Assembly: GCF_007097385.1 (NCBI RefSeq)
Contig: NZ_VJZS01000004.1
Location: 62,001-126,000, forward strand
Source of the DNA: Flavobacterium sp. ZT3R18
GTDB lineage: Bacteria > Bacteroidota > Bacteroidia > Flavobacteriales > Flavobacteriaceae
DNA length: 64,000 nucleotides
Reading direction: 5' to 3'
Shown here: in pieces, positions 18,865-26,503 of the stretch
How positions within the stretch are numbered: the first letter of the stretch is position 1
How the letters are laid out: each line of letters starts with the position of its first letter
Translations under genes and position numbers: made by a program
The notes under the pieces: generated by a model
What the model saw: the letters and a program-made list of their open reading frames with translations, nothing else
The model's database searches: none
Told to the model about the DNA's origin: nothing

Positions 18865-20211
18865 ATGGGAACTCAAATTAAAAAAGTATCAGAAATTCCA
18901 GGTCCAATAAGCAAAGAAATGTTAGCAAGAAGAGCAGCGGCTTTACCTGCAGGCCTTGGAAAATCTACCGAAGTGGTGGTTGAAAAAGCCGAAGGAGCAT
19001 TGGTATGGGATGTAGATGGAAATCAATTGATTGATTTTGCAGGTGGAATCGGAATGGTCAATTTAGGACACAGACCTCAAGTGGTGGTTGATGCCGTAAA
19101 AGCACAATTGGACAAGCACATTCATCCAGGAGCTTTGGTAACTACATTTGAATTGTATCTAGAATTTGCTGAGTTGTTGAATAAAATTACTCCGGGAGAC
19201 TATCCTAAGAAAACATTATTGGCCAATTCGGGTTCAGAAGCGGTAGAGAATGCAGTAGCGATTGCTCGTTATTATACCAAAAGACCAGCAGTAATTTGTT
19301 TTGAAGGAGCGTATCACGGGCGTACCATGCTTACGTTGAGTTTAACCAGTAAATATGGTTTGTTCAAAAAAGGTTTTGGTAGTTATGCTCAAGACATTTA
19401 CCGTTTTCATTCTCCAAACGTGTATAGAAGACCAAATTCTATGACTGAGGATGAGTATATTGATTTTTGTATCGAACGTTTTGATCAAAATTTAATTTCA
19501 CATGTAGATCCTTCAGCTGTTGCGGCTATTATCATTGAGCCAGTTCAAGGAGAAGGTGGATTTATTCCAGTGCCGAAACGTTTCTTGGAAAAAATCAGAA
19601 AAGTGTGTGATGAACACGGTATTGTTTTCATTGCCGATGAGGTTCAAGCAGGTGCAGGAAGAACAGGGAAATTCCTTTCTATCGAGCACTCTGGAGTGGT
19701 TCCGGATATCGTTACTATGGCAAAATCTATAGGTTCAGGTTTGCCAATATCTGCCATTACAGGAAAAGCCGAAATTATGGATGCTCCGCATTTAGGCGGA
19801 ATTGGAGGAACGTATAGCGGAAGCCCTATTGCAGTAGCGGGAGCTTTGGCAACAGTTAAAGAATTGATTAAACCAGAATTTCTAGATCGTGCCACGCATG
19901 TAGGTAAAATTATTACCGACAGGATTAATGCGATGAAAGAAAAATTCGAAGTAATAGCGGAAGTTCGTGGAATTGGAGCGATGCTTGTGGTTGAATTCGT
20001 TAAAGACAGAATTACCAAAGAACCAGATATGGATTTTGCCATGGCAGTAATCAAAAAATCAGTGGCCAATGGTGTGATTCTAATTCGTGCCGGATTGTAC
20101 ACCAACTGTATTCGTTTCTTGCCTCCAATTGTAATCACTGATGAACAATTACACGAAGGATTGGATGTAATTGAAACTGCAATTCAAGATGTATTGAACG
20201 AGAGAGGATAA
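18865..20211 (+). CDS. gabT: Class III aminotransferase, 4-aminobutyrate aminotransferase (GabT)-like
   Basis: A 448-residue enzyme with the full GabT pattern. WDVDGNQLIDFAGGIGMVNLGH is followed by ANSGSEAVENAVAIAR, CFEGAYHGRTMLTLSLTSK, EPVQGEGGF and IADEVQAGAGRTGKF. The PLP lysine is Lys287 in MAKSIGSGLPISA. GabT moves the amino group of GABA (or 5-aminovalerate) to 2-oxoglutarate, giving succinate semialdehyde. Two succinate-semialdehyde-type dehydrogenases further down the island would complete the route. It lies in the middle of a same-strand run, followed 20 bases after the stop by a perfect palindrome and then the amidohydrolase. A related enzyme at 22750 is probably a paralogue with another substrate. 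Whether GABA is the real substrate is inferred. Confidence 0.82.
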   Translation: MGTQIKKVSEIPGPISKEMLARRAAALPAGLGKSTEVVVEKAEGALVWDVDGNQLIDFAGGIGMVNLGHRPQVVVDAVKAQLDKHIHPGALVTTFELYLEFAELLNKITPGDYPKKTLLANSGSEAVENAVAIARYYTKRPAVICFEGAYHGRTMLTLSLTSKYGLFKKGFGSYAQDIYRFHSPNVYRRPNSMTEDEYIDFCIERFDQNLISHVDPSAVAAIIIEPVQGEGGFIPVPKRFLEKIRKVCDEHGIVFIADEVQAGAGRTGKFLSIEHSGVVPDIVTMAKSIGSGLPISAITGKAEIMDAPHLGGIGGTYSGSPIAVAGALATVKELIKPEFLDRATHVGKIITDRINAMKEKFEVIAEVRGIGAMLVVEFVKDRITKEPDMDFAMAVIKKSVANGVILIRAGLYTNCIRFLPPIVITDEQLHEGLDVIETAIQDVLNERG

Positions 20212-20230
20212 AATATTTTAGAATGTATTT

Positions 20231-20257
20231 CCTAACAGGTTTTTAAAACCTGTTAGG
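20231..20257. repeat. Perfect palindrome, CCTAACAGG family copy 1
   Basis: CCTAACAGGTTTT and its exact complement, with one central base, form a 27-base palindrome 20 bases after gabT. No strong T tract follows. Related, larger copies are at 22001-22070 and 24072-24141. Confidence 0.75.
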
Positions 20258-20294
20258 AATTTGAAAAGCTTTAATTAATATTAAAAAGAAAAGA

Positions 20295-21875
20295 GTGTCG
20301 CTAATTTTAATACATAACGCCAACATCCTTACTATGGATAATGCTTTTGCAAAAGCGGATTCCATGGTGATTAATGATTCAGGAAAAATTGAAGCGATTG
20401 GGTCAGCAATCGAGCTTCGAAATCAATTTGGTCCTTTTCAGGAAACAATAGATTTTCAAGGAAAGACAATTATTCCGGGACTCAATGATGCCCATATTCA
20501 CGTTTGGAAAATAGGACATCTTCGCACGTATATGCTAGATGTTCGAGGCATAAAATCGATAGTGGAATTCAAACAAAAGCTAAAAGATTTTGCTGCCAAA
20601 AATCCAAATTCGGAATGGATTATGGCTCGTGGTATCAATGAAATGGTGCTTGAAGAAAAGCGTTTACCCACCAAAGAAGATTTGGATGAAATCATTTCAG
20701 ACAGACCCGTTTTTGTAATTAGAACCTGTGCCCATATTGGTATTGCCAATTCTAAAGCGATGGCCATTTCGGGAGTGAGTGAAGTAACGGAAGTACCTTT
20801 TGGAGGAGAAATTCGCAAAAATCAAGATGGCAGTTTGCAGGGTATTTTTACCGAAAGAGCTTTGGGTTTAATCATGAATAACATCCCGCCTTTTACTTTT
20901 GAGGAATATAAAAACATGATTCTGGAAGCGCATTCCTATTTGTTAAGCCTCGGAATTACAAGTGCTACCGATCCTGCAGCCAATGAAGAACTGCTGGCAG
21001 CCTATATTCAATTGGATGCAGCAGGTTTGCTAAAAGTGAGAATGAATGTTTTCCCGCTTCGAATTCCAGACGGTAGTGACGAAATTCAGGTTTTGCCGGA
21101 ACAATACGAATCGGAGTTTTTACAAATAAAAACGGTAAAGTTCTTCTCGGATGGCGGATTGAGTTCGGCTACAGCGGCTTTGAATGTTCCCTATAAAAAT
21201 ACCGATGGATACAAAGGAGTTTTGCGATTGGATTACGATAAGTTTTATGAAACTGCCAAAGAAGCGGTGGCTAAAGGTTTTTCGGTGGCGACGCATGCCA
21301 TTGGTCATCAGGCAGTCGATTTGACTTTGAAAGTCTATAGTGATTTGTTCAAAATCGGTCCTACATTAAGACACAGAATTGAGCATGTTGGGTTTTTATC
21401 CCAAGAAAATATAAATGATTTCAAGCGAATGAATATGACTGCTGCCATGCAACCTATATTTATTTATGAACTGGCCAATAATTTCAAGAGTACGTTACCC
21501 GATGAATTATTGGATGTGGTTTATCCGTGCAAAACAGTTTTAGACAACGGAATCAATTTGGCTTTATCAACCGATGGACCGGTGGTAAAAGAGATTAATC
21601 CGTGGATCAATATCGAAACGGCAATTACTCGAAAAGCCGCTGATGGTTCTGTCATTGGCGAAAGCCAAAAAATTACTTTGCAACAAGCATTGTATGGGTA
21701 TACCGTAGGAAGTGCTGTCGCTGATAATCTAGAAAACGTAAAAGGAAGTTTAGCCGTTGGGAAATATGCTGATTTTATTGTTTTAAATGAAAATCCTTTT
21801 GAATTAAATGATGTTTCTAAAGTGCAAACTATGGAAACGTGGTGTGCTGGAAAATTGATATTTAAAAAAGACTAG
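20295..21875 (+). CDS. YtcJ/NfdA-like amidohydrolase (cytosolic)
   Basis: A 526-residue amidohydrolase-superfamily enzyme starting at GTG (no closer ATG fits; the next residues SLILIHNANILTMD are the usual N-terminus). Metal-binding motifs are the HIH of PGLNDAHIHVW, the ATHAIGHQAVD region, RIEHVGFLS, and the late Asp in LSTDGP. The branch with YtcJ and N-substituted formamide deformylase (NfdA) hydrolyses N-acyl amines. Here it would release the free amine or amino acid from an N-acylated intermediate. It is cytoplasmic, as no signal peptide is seen, unlike the lipoprotein homologue at 30853. It is 83 bases after gabT and is followed by a large palindrome. Confidence 0.83.
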   Translation: MSLILIHNANILTMDNAFAKADSMVINDSGKIEAIGSAIELRNQFGPFQETIDFQGKTIIPGLNDAHIHVWKIGHLRTYMLDVRGIKSIVEFKQKLKDFAAKNPNSEWIMARGINEMVLEEKRLPTKEDLDEIISDRPVFVIRTCAHIGIANSKAMAISGVSEVTEVPFGGEIRKNQDGSLQGIFTERALGLIMNNIPPFTFEEYKNMILEAHSYLLSLGITSATDPAANEELLAAYIQLDAAGLLKVRMNVFPLRIPDGSDEIQVLPEQYESEFLQIKTVKFFSDGGLSSATAALNVPYKNTDGYKGVLRLDYDKFYETAKEAVAKGFSVATHAIGHQAVDLTLKVYSDLFKIGPTLRHRIEHVGFLSQENINDFKRMNMTAAMQPIFIYELANNFKSTLPDELLDVVYPCKTVLDNGINLALSTDGPVVKEINPWINIETAITRKAADGSVIGESQKITLQQALYGYTVGSAVADNLENVKGSLAVGKYADFIVLNENPFELNDVSKVQTMETWCAGKLIFKKD

Positions 21876-22000
21876 TCACGAAATTTTAGATTTCAATTTT
21901 AAATGAATAAAATAGATTTTTTTTGAAAAAGAGTATTTTTATTCCGTTTTGATCTCCACTTTCCTATGCCGAGGTCAATGTCATTAAGTTAAGAGTTATA

Positions 22001-22070
22001 TACCTAACAGGTTAAAAAAAACCTGTTAGGAAACGCTTATCCTAACAGGTTTTTTTTAACCTGTTAGGTA
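22001..22070. repeat. Large perfect inverted repeat, CCTAACAGG family copy 2
   Basis: Two 30-base arms (22001-22030 and 22041-22070) are exact complements, separated by ten bases. Each arm is itself a near-palindrome of CCTAACAGGTT and AACCTGTTAGG around an A run. The element lies between the amidohydrolase and Lrp genes. Confidence 0.85.
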
Positions 22071-22228
22071 TTAGTTTATTTCGATTTTTATTTAATTTGA
22101 GGACATTGATTGAGAAGAGCTGGGGTGAGGTTTTTATAAAAGAGTATAAGGGAAATTAAAATACAAAAAATAACTTTGTTTTTTGAAAATAAAACAAAAT
22201 AATCGTTTTTTATTGTAAATAAATTAAT

Positions 22229-22236
22229 TACATTTG
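22229..22236 (+). promoter_or_regulatory. Candidate -7 element for the Lrp-type regulator
   Basis: TACATTTG fits TAnnTTTG and lies 35 bases before the ATG. The nearest TTG (22213) is only 13 bases upstream, so the -33 part is weak. The same octamer precedes the TonB receptor gene. Confidence 0.4.
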
Positions 22237-22241
22237 ACTTG

Positions 22242-22257
22242 TTATAAAATTTTATAA
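22242..22257. promoter_or_regulatory. 16-base palindrome, candidate Lrp operator
   Basis: TTATAAAATTTTATAA is a perfect palindrome between the candidate -7 element and the start codon of the Lrp-type gene. Lrp/AsnC proteins often repress their own genes through A+T-rich palindromes. Function here is inferred from position. Confidence 0.4.
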
Positions 22258-22271
22258 AAAACAAGCTAGAG

Positions 22272-22757
22272 ATGAGTGTATTAGACGATGAATTAGATTT
22301 CCAAATTTTGACATTATTGCAAAAAGACGGTAGAATGTCATTTACTGAAATTTCGAAAGAGATTAATGTTGCTGTTAGTACCATCAGGCACCGTTACATC
22401 AACTTGGTTGAAGATGGAACTTTAAAAATAATAGGAAGAATTGATCCAAATAAAATTGGGTTTAATGCCTATGCCAGTATTTTGATTTCGGTCAAGCCAA
22501 AAACATTTATGAACACCATATTCGAACAACTGGCGAGTTTGCCAGAAATCAGTTTCTTGGCATCGGTTTCAGGAGATTTTGATATAGAAGCCAATGTTAT
22601 GTGTCGTGATATGGAACATCTGAATGAATTAATAGGAGATAAAATCCATGTTTTGGAAGGTGTTTTTGATACCAAAACAAATATGTATATGAAAATTTAC
22701 AAATTCGCTCAACCCGATTTAGAGTTGGCAAAATTATCAAGTAAGCAAAATGAATAG
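22272..22757 (+). CDS. Lrp/AsnC-family transcriptional regulator
   Basis: A 161-residue regulator. The N-terminal helix-turn-helix (about 4-58) opens LDDELDFQILTLLQKDGRMSFTEIS, as in AsnC, and the C-terminal ligand-binding RAM domain (about 70-145) carries SVSGDFDIEANVMC. Such proteins form octamers and sense amino acids or related effectors. The stop codon overlaps the ATG of the following aminotransferase gene by eight bases, so the two are translationally coupled. This makes it the likely local regulator of the catabolic island, sensing an amino acid substrate. A palindrome just upstream is a candidate for autoregulation. Confidence 0.9.
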   Translation: MSVLDDELDFQILTLLQKDGRMSFTEISKEINVAVSTIRHRYINLVEDGTLKIIGRIDPNKIGFNAYASILISVKPKTFMNTIFEQLASLPEISFLASVSGDFDIEANVMCRDMEHLNELIGDKIHVLEGVFDTKTNMYMKIYKFAQPDLELAKLSSKQNE

Positions 22758-24051
22758 TACAGACAAATTATACGAAAGAAGAAAGAAAAGTGTTCCAAAC
22801 GCTTTAGGAATTTTTAATCCCTCTAGTATTCAATCAGCCAAAGGTGCCATAATCACTGATGCCGATGGTAGAGAGTTGATTGATTTTGCGGGTGGAATTG
22901 GAGTAAATAATGTAGGCCATGGTGTACCTGAAATTATTGAAGCGATTCAAAAACAAGCCGAAAAATTTATTCATGCATCCTTTAATGTTTCGGTTTATGA
23001 TCAATATTTAGATCTTACAGAAAAATTATGTGAGTTGTTGCCACATGGCGAAGGTACCAAAGCTATGCTGACACTTTCGGGTGCTGAATCTGTGGAGAAT
23101 GCCATCAAAATTGCTCGTGCCGTAACGGGAAAAGCGGGTATTATTTGTTATGATGGTTCTTTTCATGGTCGTACTATGATGGCAATGACATTAACTTCAA
23201 ACGTAAAATACAAAGAAGGAGCAGGGCCTTACGCACCCGAGGTGTATCGATTGGAATATCCGTACTACAAACCTAGTATGAGCTCTAGAATGACTTCGGA
23301 TGAGTTTGATGATTTGATGATTATGAAGTTACATAAAACTTTTTCTTCAACAGTTTCAGTCAATCAAACGGCTGCCATTATTTTAGAATTGGTTCAGGGA
23401 GAAGGTGGTTTTACGGTTGCTTCCAAAAAATACGTTCAATATTTACGCAAGTTTTGTACTGAAAATAATATCTGTCTGATTTTTGATGAGGTACAATCGG
23501 GTTTTGGTCGTACCGGAAAATGGGCAGCCTATGAGCATTATGATGTCACACCAGATTTGTCTACTTGGGCAAAATCAATGGGTGGCGGAATGCCGATTGG
23601 TGCCGTAATTGGTAAGCAGGAAATCATGGATGCCATAAAACCAGGACTTATTGGAGGAACCTATTTGGGCGGGCCATTGAGTTGTGTGGCTTCGTTGGCG
23701 AGTATCAATTATATGCAAAAAAATGACATTAATGCTGCGGGTCAAAAAGTCGGCAAAATTGTTCATGATAAATTCAAACACTGGCAATCCTTGTATCCTA
23801 AAACCATTACAGATGTACGTGGATTAGGAGCGATGTTGGCGATCGAATTCACAAATCCTGAAACTGGTATTCCAGACGGTGTTGCCACAAAAGCGATTGT
23901 CGACAAATGTTTGGCTAAAGGTTTAATTGTTATCACTTCTGGAACATACGGGAATTGCATTAGAATTCTAAGTCCGTTGTTTATTGAAGACGAAGTTTTG
24001 CACAAAGGATTGATGATTTTGGAAGAAACTATAAAAGAGGTTTTGTCTTAA
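22750..24051 (+). CDS. Class III aminotransferase, GABA/ornithine type, paralogue of GabT
   Basis: A 433-residue enzyme with DADGRELIDFAGGIGVNNVGHG, LSGAESVENAIKIAR, YDGSFHGRTMMAMTLTSN, LVQGEGGF and FDEVQSGFGRTGKW. The PLP lysine is Lys275 in TWAKSMGGGMPIGA. It shares the general organisation of the GabT-like protein at 18865 but differs in the substrate loop around residues 170-200 (YYKPSMSSRM). It overlaps the Lrp gene by eight bases and is followed by the third CCTAACAGG palindrome and an aldehyde dehydrogenase gene. The pair aminotransferase/aldehyde dehydrogenase would oxidise a terminal amine to an acid. Putrescine, 5-aminovalerate and N-acyl diamines are all possible substrates. Confidence 0.85.
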   Translation: MNSTDKLYERRKKSVPNALGIFNPSSIQSAKGAIITDADGRELIDFAGGIGVNNVGHGVPEIIEAIQKQAEKFIHASFNVSVYDQYLDLTEKLCELLPHGEGTKAMLTLSGAESVENAIKIARAVTGKAGIICYDGSFHGRTMMAMTLTSNVKYKEGAGPYAPEVYRLEYPYYKPSMSSRMTSDEFDDLMIMKLHKTFSSTVSVNQTAAIILELVQGEGGFTVASKKYVQYLRKFCTENNICLIFDEVQSGFGRTGKWAAYEHYDVTPDLSTWAKSMGGGMPIGAVIGKQEIMDAIKPGLIGGTYLGGPLSCVASLASINYMQKNDINAAGQKVGKIVHDKFKHWQSLYPKTITDVRGLGAMLAIEFTNPETGIPDGVATKAIVDKCLAKGLIVITSGTYGNCIRILSPLFIEDEVLHKGLMILEETIKEVLS

Positions 24052-24071
24052 GTTGATTTTTAATGGCATAA

Positions 24072-24141
24072 TATCTAACAGGTTAAAAGAAACCTGTTAG
24101 GATGGTCGTTTCCTAACAGGTTTCTTTTAACCTGTTAGGTA
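24072..24141. repeat. Large inverted repeat, CCTAACAGG family copy 3
   Basis: Arms at 24072-24102 and 24111-24141 are complementary except for one base. Compared with the copy at 22001, the A run inside the arms contains a G, and the opposite arm shows the matching C, so pairing is kept. It follows the aminotransferase gene. Confidence 0.85.
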
Positions 24142-24283
24142 TAAACTTTCATTTTTTTTAATGACATTGACTTAAAGCTGGAGGCAATTTAGAGTTGTGG
24201 CCAGATAATTCTAGAAATTATAAAAGAGTGAATAAACCTCGATAAATTATTAAATAAATGTTCTCTTTAAAAGGTTACAGATT

Positions 24284-25705
24284 ATGAGAAAGCAATATAT
24301 AAATGGAGTTTGGTGTGATGCAATAGACGGAGCGACTTGGGATTTACAAAGTCCATCAACGGAAGAGATTTTGGATAAAGTTCCTTTCGGAAATGCGTCC
24401 GATTGCAAGTTGGCTATTGATGCAGCAGATGCGGCTTTCAAGGGTTGGAAAAATACAACTCCTTATTTTAGAGCGGAGTTTCTAAAAAAAGCAGCTACAT
24501 ACATTAGAGAAAATGCGGAAGCTTTTGCCAAAGAAACAGCTTTAGAAACCGGAAAACCCATGCTAGAAGCGAGAGGGGAATGGCAAGTTTCTGCCAATCT
24601 TTTCGAATGGTATGCCGAAGAAGGTAAACGCAGTTACGGAAGAGTAATTCCTTCTAGTAGAATTGACAAACGTTCGATGGTTATTTATCAACCTTTGGGT
24701 GTTATTGGAATTATTACAGCTTGGAATTTCCCAGCGTATAATCCAGCAAGAGCAGTAGGAGCAGCATTGGCAGCCGGTTGTAGTGTAGTTTTAAGAGGGT
24801 CTGAATTTACCCCTTTGACCAGTTTTAATTTGGCGAAAGCCTTTCATGAAGCTGGAATCCCAAAAGGAGTTTTCAATTTAATTAATACTGAACCCGTTTC
24901 TACAGGGACTGAAATGATTGAAAATCCTTTACTGAAAAAAATAAGTTTTACGGGAAGTACTCGAGTTGGAAAAATATTGATGGATGGTGCTTCTAAAACT
25001 TCGACCAAATTATCATTGGAATTAGGAGGAAATGCACCTGTGATTATTGATAAAGATGTTGATGTAGAGGCTATTGCTCATCAGGCTTTGGTTGCCAAAT
25101 TAAGAAATTGTGGACAGGTTTGTGTTGCGCCACAGCGTTTTTATGTCCATTCCAGTATTTTCAATCAATTTGTTGCCATTGTAAAAGAGGATATTGCTAA
25201 ACTAAAAACAGGCATAAATGGTGGTAACATCGATTTTGTTGGACCACTGATCAATAAAACCCAGCAAAACCATTCTTTGACTATGCTCGAAAAAGCCAAA
25301 AGTGAGGGAGCAATCGTTCATATTGGTGGAGAAAAATCGGATAAAGGATTTTTTGTGCATCCTGCGTTGATTGAGGCTAGACAAAACCAAGCATTTATCA
25401 AAACGGAAGTATTTGGTCCATTGATGATTGTTATTCCTTTTGATACCCAAGAGGAGGTTATAGAATGGGCAAACGATACCGAATATGGGTTGGCTTCTTA
25501 CGTTTTTACCAATCACATTAAAAACGCGAATGTTTATGCCGAAAACCTAGAATTCGGAATGGTTGGAATCAACGAATGGGCAGCGCATGGAACAGAATTA
25601 CCTTTCGTTGGAATAAAAAGCAGTGGTATCGGACACGAATCAGGGTCTGAAGGATTGAAAGAATATTTAGAAATGAAATTAATCAGTTACGGGAATATGT
25701 GCTAA
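24284..25705 (+). CDS. NAD(P)-dependent aldehyde dehydrogenase, GabD-like
   Basis: A 473-residue aldehyde dehydrogenase. It has the N-terminal INGVWCDA, the cofactor site PLGVIGIITAWNFPAYN, FTGSTRVGK, the general base in LELGGNAP, and the nucleophile Cys280 in CGQVCVAPQRF. The EWYAEEGKRxYG segment near residue 120 is typical of succinate-semialdehyde dehydrogenases of the GabD type and related omega-amino aldehyde dehydrogenases. It is encoded after an aminotransferase and before a GNAT. It could oxidise succinate semialdehyde, 4-aminobutanal or its acylated form. It differs from the shorter dehydrogenase at 26504, so the two probably take successive or parallel aldehydes. Confidence 0.85.
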   Translation: MRKQYINGVWCDAIDGATWDLQSPSTEEILDKVPFGNASDCKLAIDAADAAFKGWKNTTPYFRAEFLKKAATYIRENAEAFAKETALETGKPMLEARGEWQVSANLFEWYAEEGKRSYGRVIPSSRIDKRSMVIYQPLGVIGIITAWNFPAYNPARAVGAALAAGCSVVLRGSEFTPLTSFNLAKAFHEAGIPKGVFNLINTEPVSTGTEMIENPLLKKISFTGSTRVGKILMDGASKTSTKLSLELGGNAPVIIDKDVDVEAIAHQALVAKLRNCGQVCVAPQRFYVHSSIFNQFVAIVKEDIAKLKTGINGGNIDFVGPLINKTQQNHSLTMLEKAKSEGAIVHIGGEKSDKGFFVHPALIEARQNQAFIKTEVFGPLMIVIPFDTQEEVIEWANDTEYGLASYVFTNHIKNANVYAENLEFGMVGINEWAAHGTELPFVGIKSSGIGHESGSEGLKEYLEMKLISYGNMC

Positions 25706-25785
25706 TGATTTTTGATTGAAGATTAACGATTTAAGATTTTAAGATTGAAACCCTATTTCATCAGCATTCAATAAAATTAAGAAAC

Positions 25786-26436
25786 ATGGAAAAAGAAATT
25801 TTAGGTAAATACATTTTACAAACACCTTTACCAGAACATGCAAAACGACAAGCCGAATTACAGGAAATTGTATTTCCAACCTTGTCTGCGGAGGAATTAA
25901 TTACGGAAGAAAAATACAAAAGACACTTGGAGATTTTTCCTGAAGGGCAATTTATAGTGTTGGATGGAGATAATGTAATTGCTTCTTGCACGACTTTGCG
26001 TCAAAATTATCATAAAGGACATCATACTTTTTTGGAGATTTCAGATGATTTATGGTTGGGGACTCACGATCCGAAAGCGGATTGGATTTATGGACTGGAT
26101 GTTTCTGTTCATCCCGATTATCAAGGAAAAGGAATTGGTAGAGAAATTTATAATGCACGTCACGAAGTAGCCAGGCAATTAGGATGTTTGGGACAGATGA
26201 CCGCAGGAATGCCAATTGGTTATGACAAAGTAAAAGACCAAATGACCATTGCAGAGTATTGTGATAAATTAATAAAAGGCGAAATCGTTGACCCAACGGT
26301 TACGGCTCAAACCAAATGCGGATTTATTCTAGTCGAGCCTTTATTCGATTATTTAGACGATCCACGAAGCGGAAATTGTTCGGTTTTAATGTATTGGCCT
26401 TTAGATCCAAATACAAAATTAAGCGAGCATCATTAA
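25786..26436 (+). CDS. GNAT-family acyltransferase, third (divergent) paralogue
   Basis: A 216-residue GNAT related to the tandem pair at 17366 and 18074. It keeps the FPEGQ, the WIYGLDVSVHPDYQGKGIGREIY acetyl-CoA motif with the canonical Q-G-K-G-I-G, and the AGMPIGYDKVKDQMTIAEYC block, but it differs at many other places. It lies between two aldehyde dehydrogenase genes. The better-preserved CoA loop and the different N-terminus (YILQTPLPEHAKRQAELQ) suggest an older duplication with its own acceptor. The spacer before it contains AAGATTTTAAGATTG-type repeats, and the spacer after it contains a small palindrome. Confidence 0.82.
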   Translation: MEKEILGKYILQTPLPEHAKRQAELQEIVFPTLSAEELITEEKYKRHLEIFPEGQFIVLDGDNVIASCTTLRQNYHKGHHTFLEISDDLWLGTHDPKADWIYGLDVSVHPDYQGKGIGREIYNARHEVARQLGCLGQMTAGMPIGYDKVKDQMTIAEYCDKLIKGEIVDPTVTAQTKCGFILVEPLFDYLDDPRSGNCSVLMYWPLDPNTKLSEHH

Positions 26437-26452
26437 TCTAAATTCCTTGGTT

Positions 26453-26485
26453 AACCCTGTCAGGGTTCAAAACCCTGACAGGGTT
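26453..26485. repeat. Small palindrome (AACCCTGTCAGGGTT pair)
   Basis: AACCCTGTCAGGGTT and its exact complement are separated by three bases, 16 bases after the third GNAT gene. Each 15-base arm is itself a near-palindrome, the same design as the CCTAACAGG elements but with a different sequence. Confidence 0.75.
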
Positions 26486-26503
26486 AAATAAAATCTATAA
26501 AAA

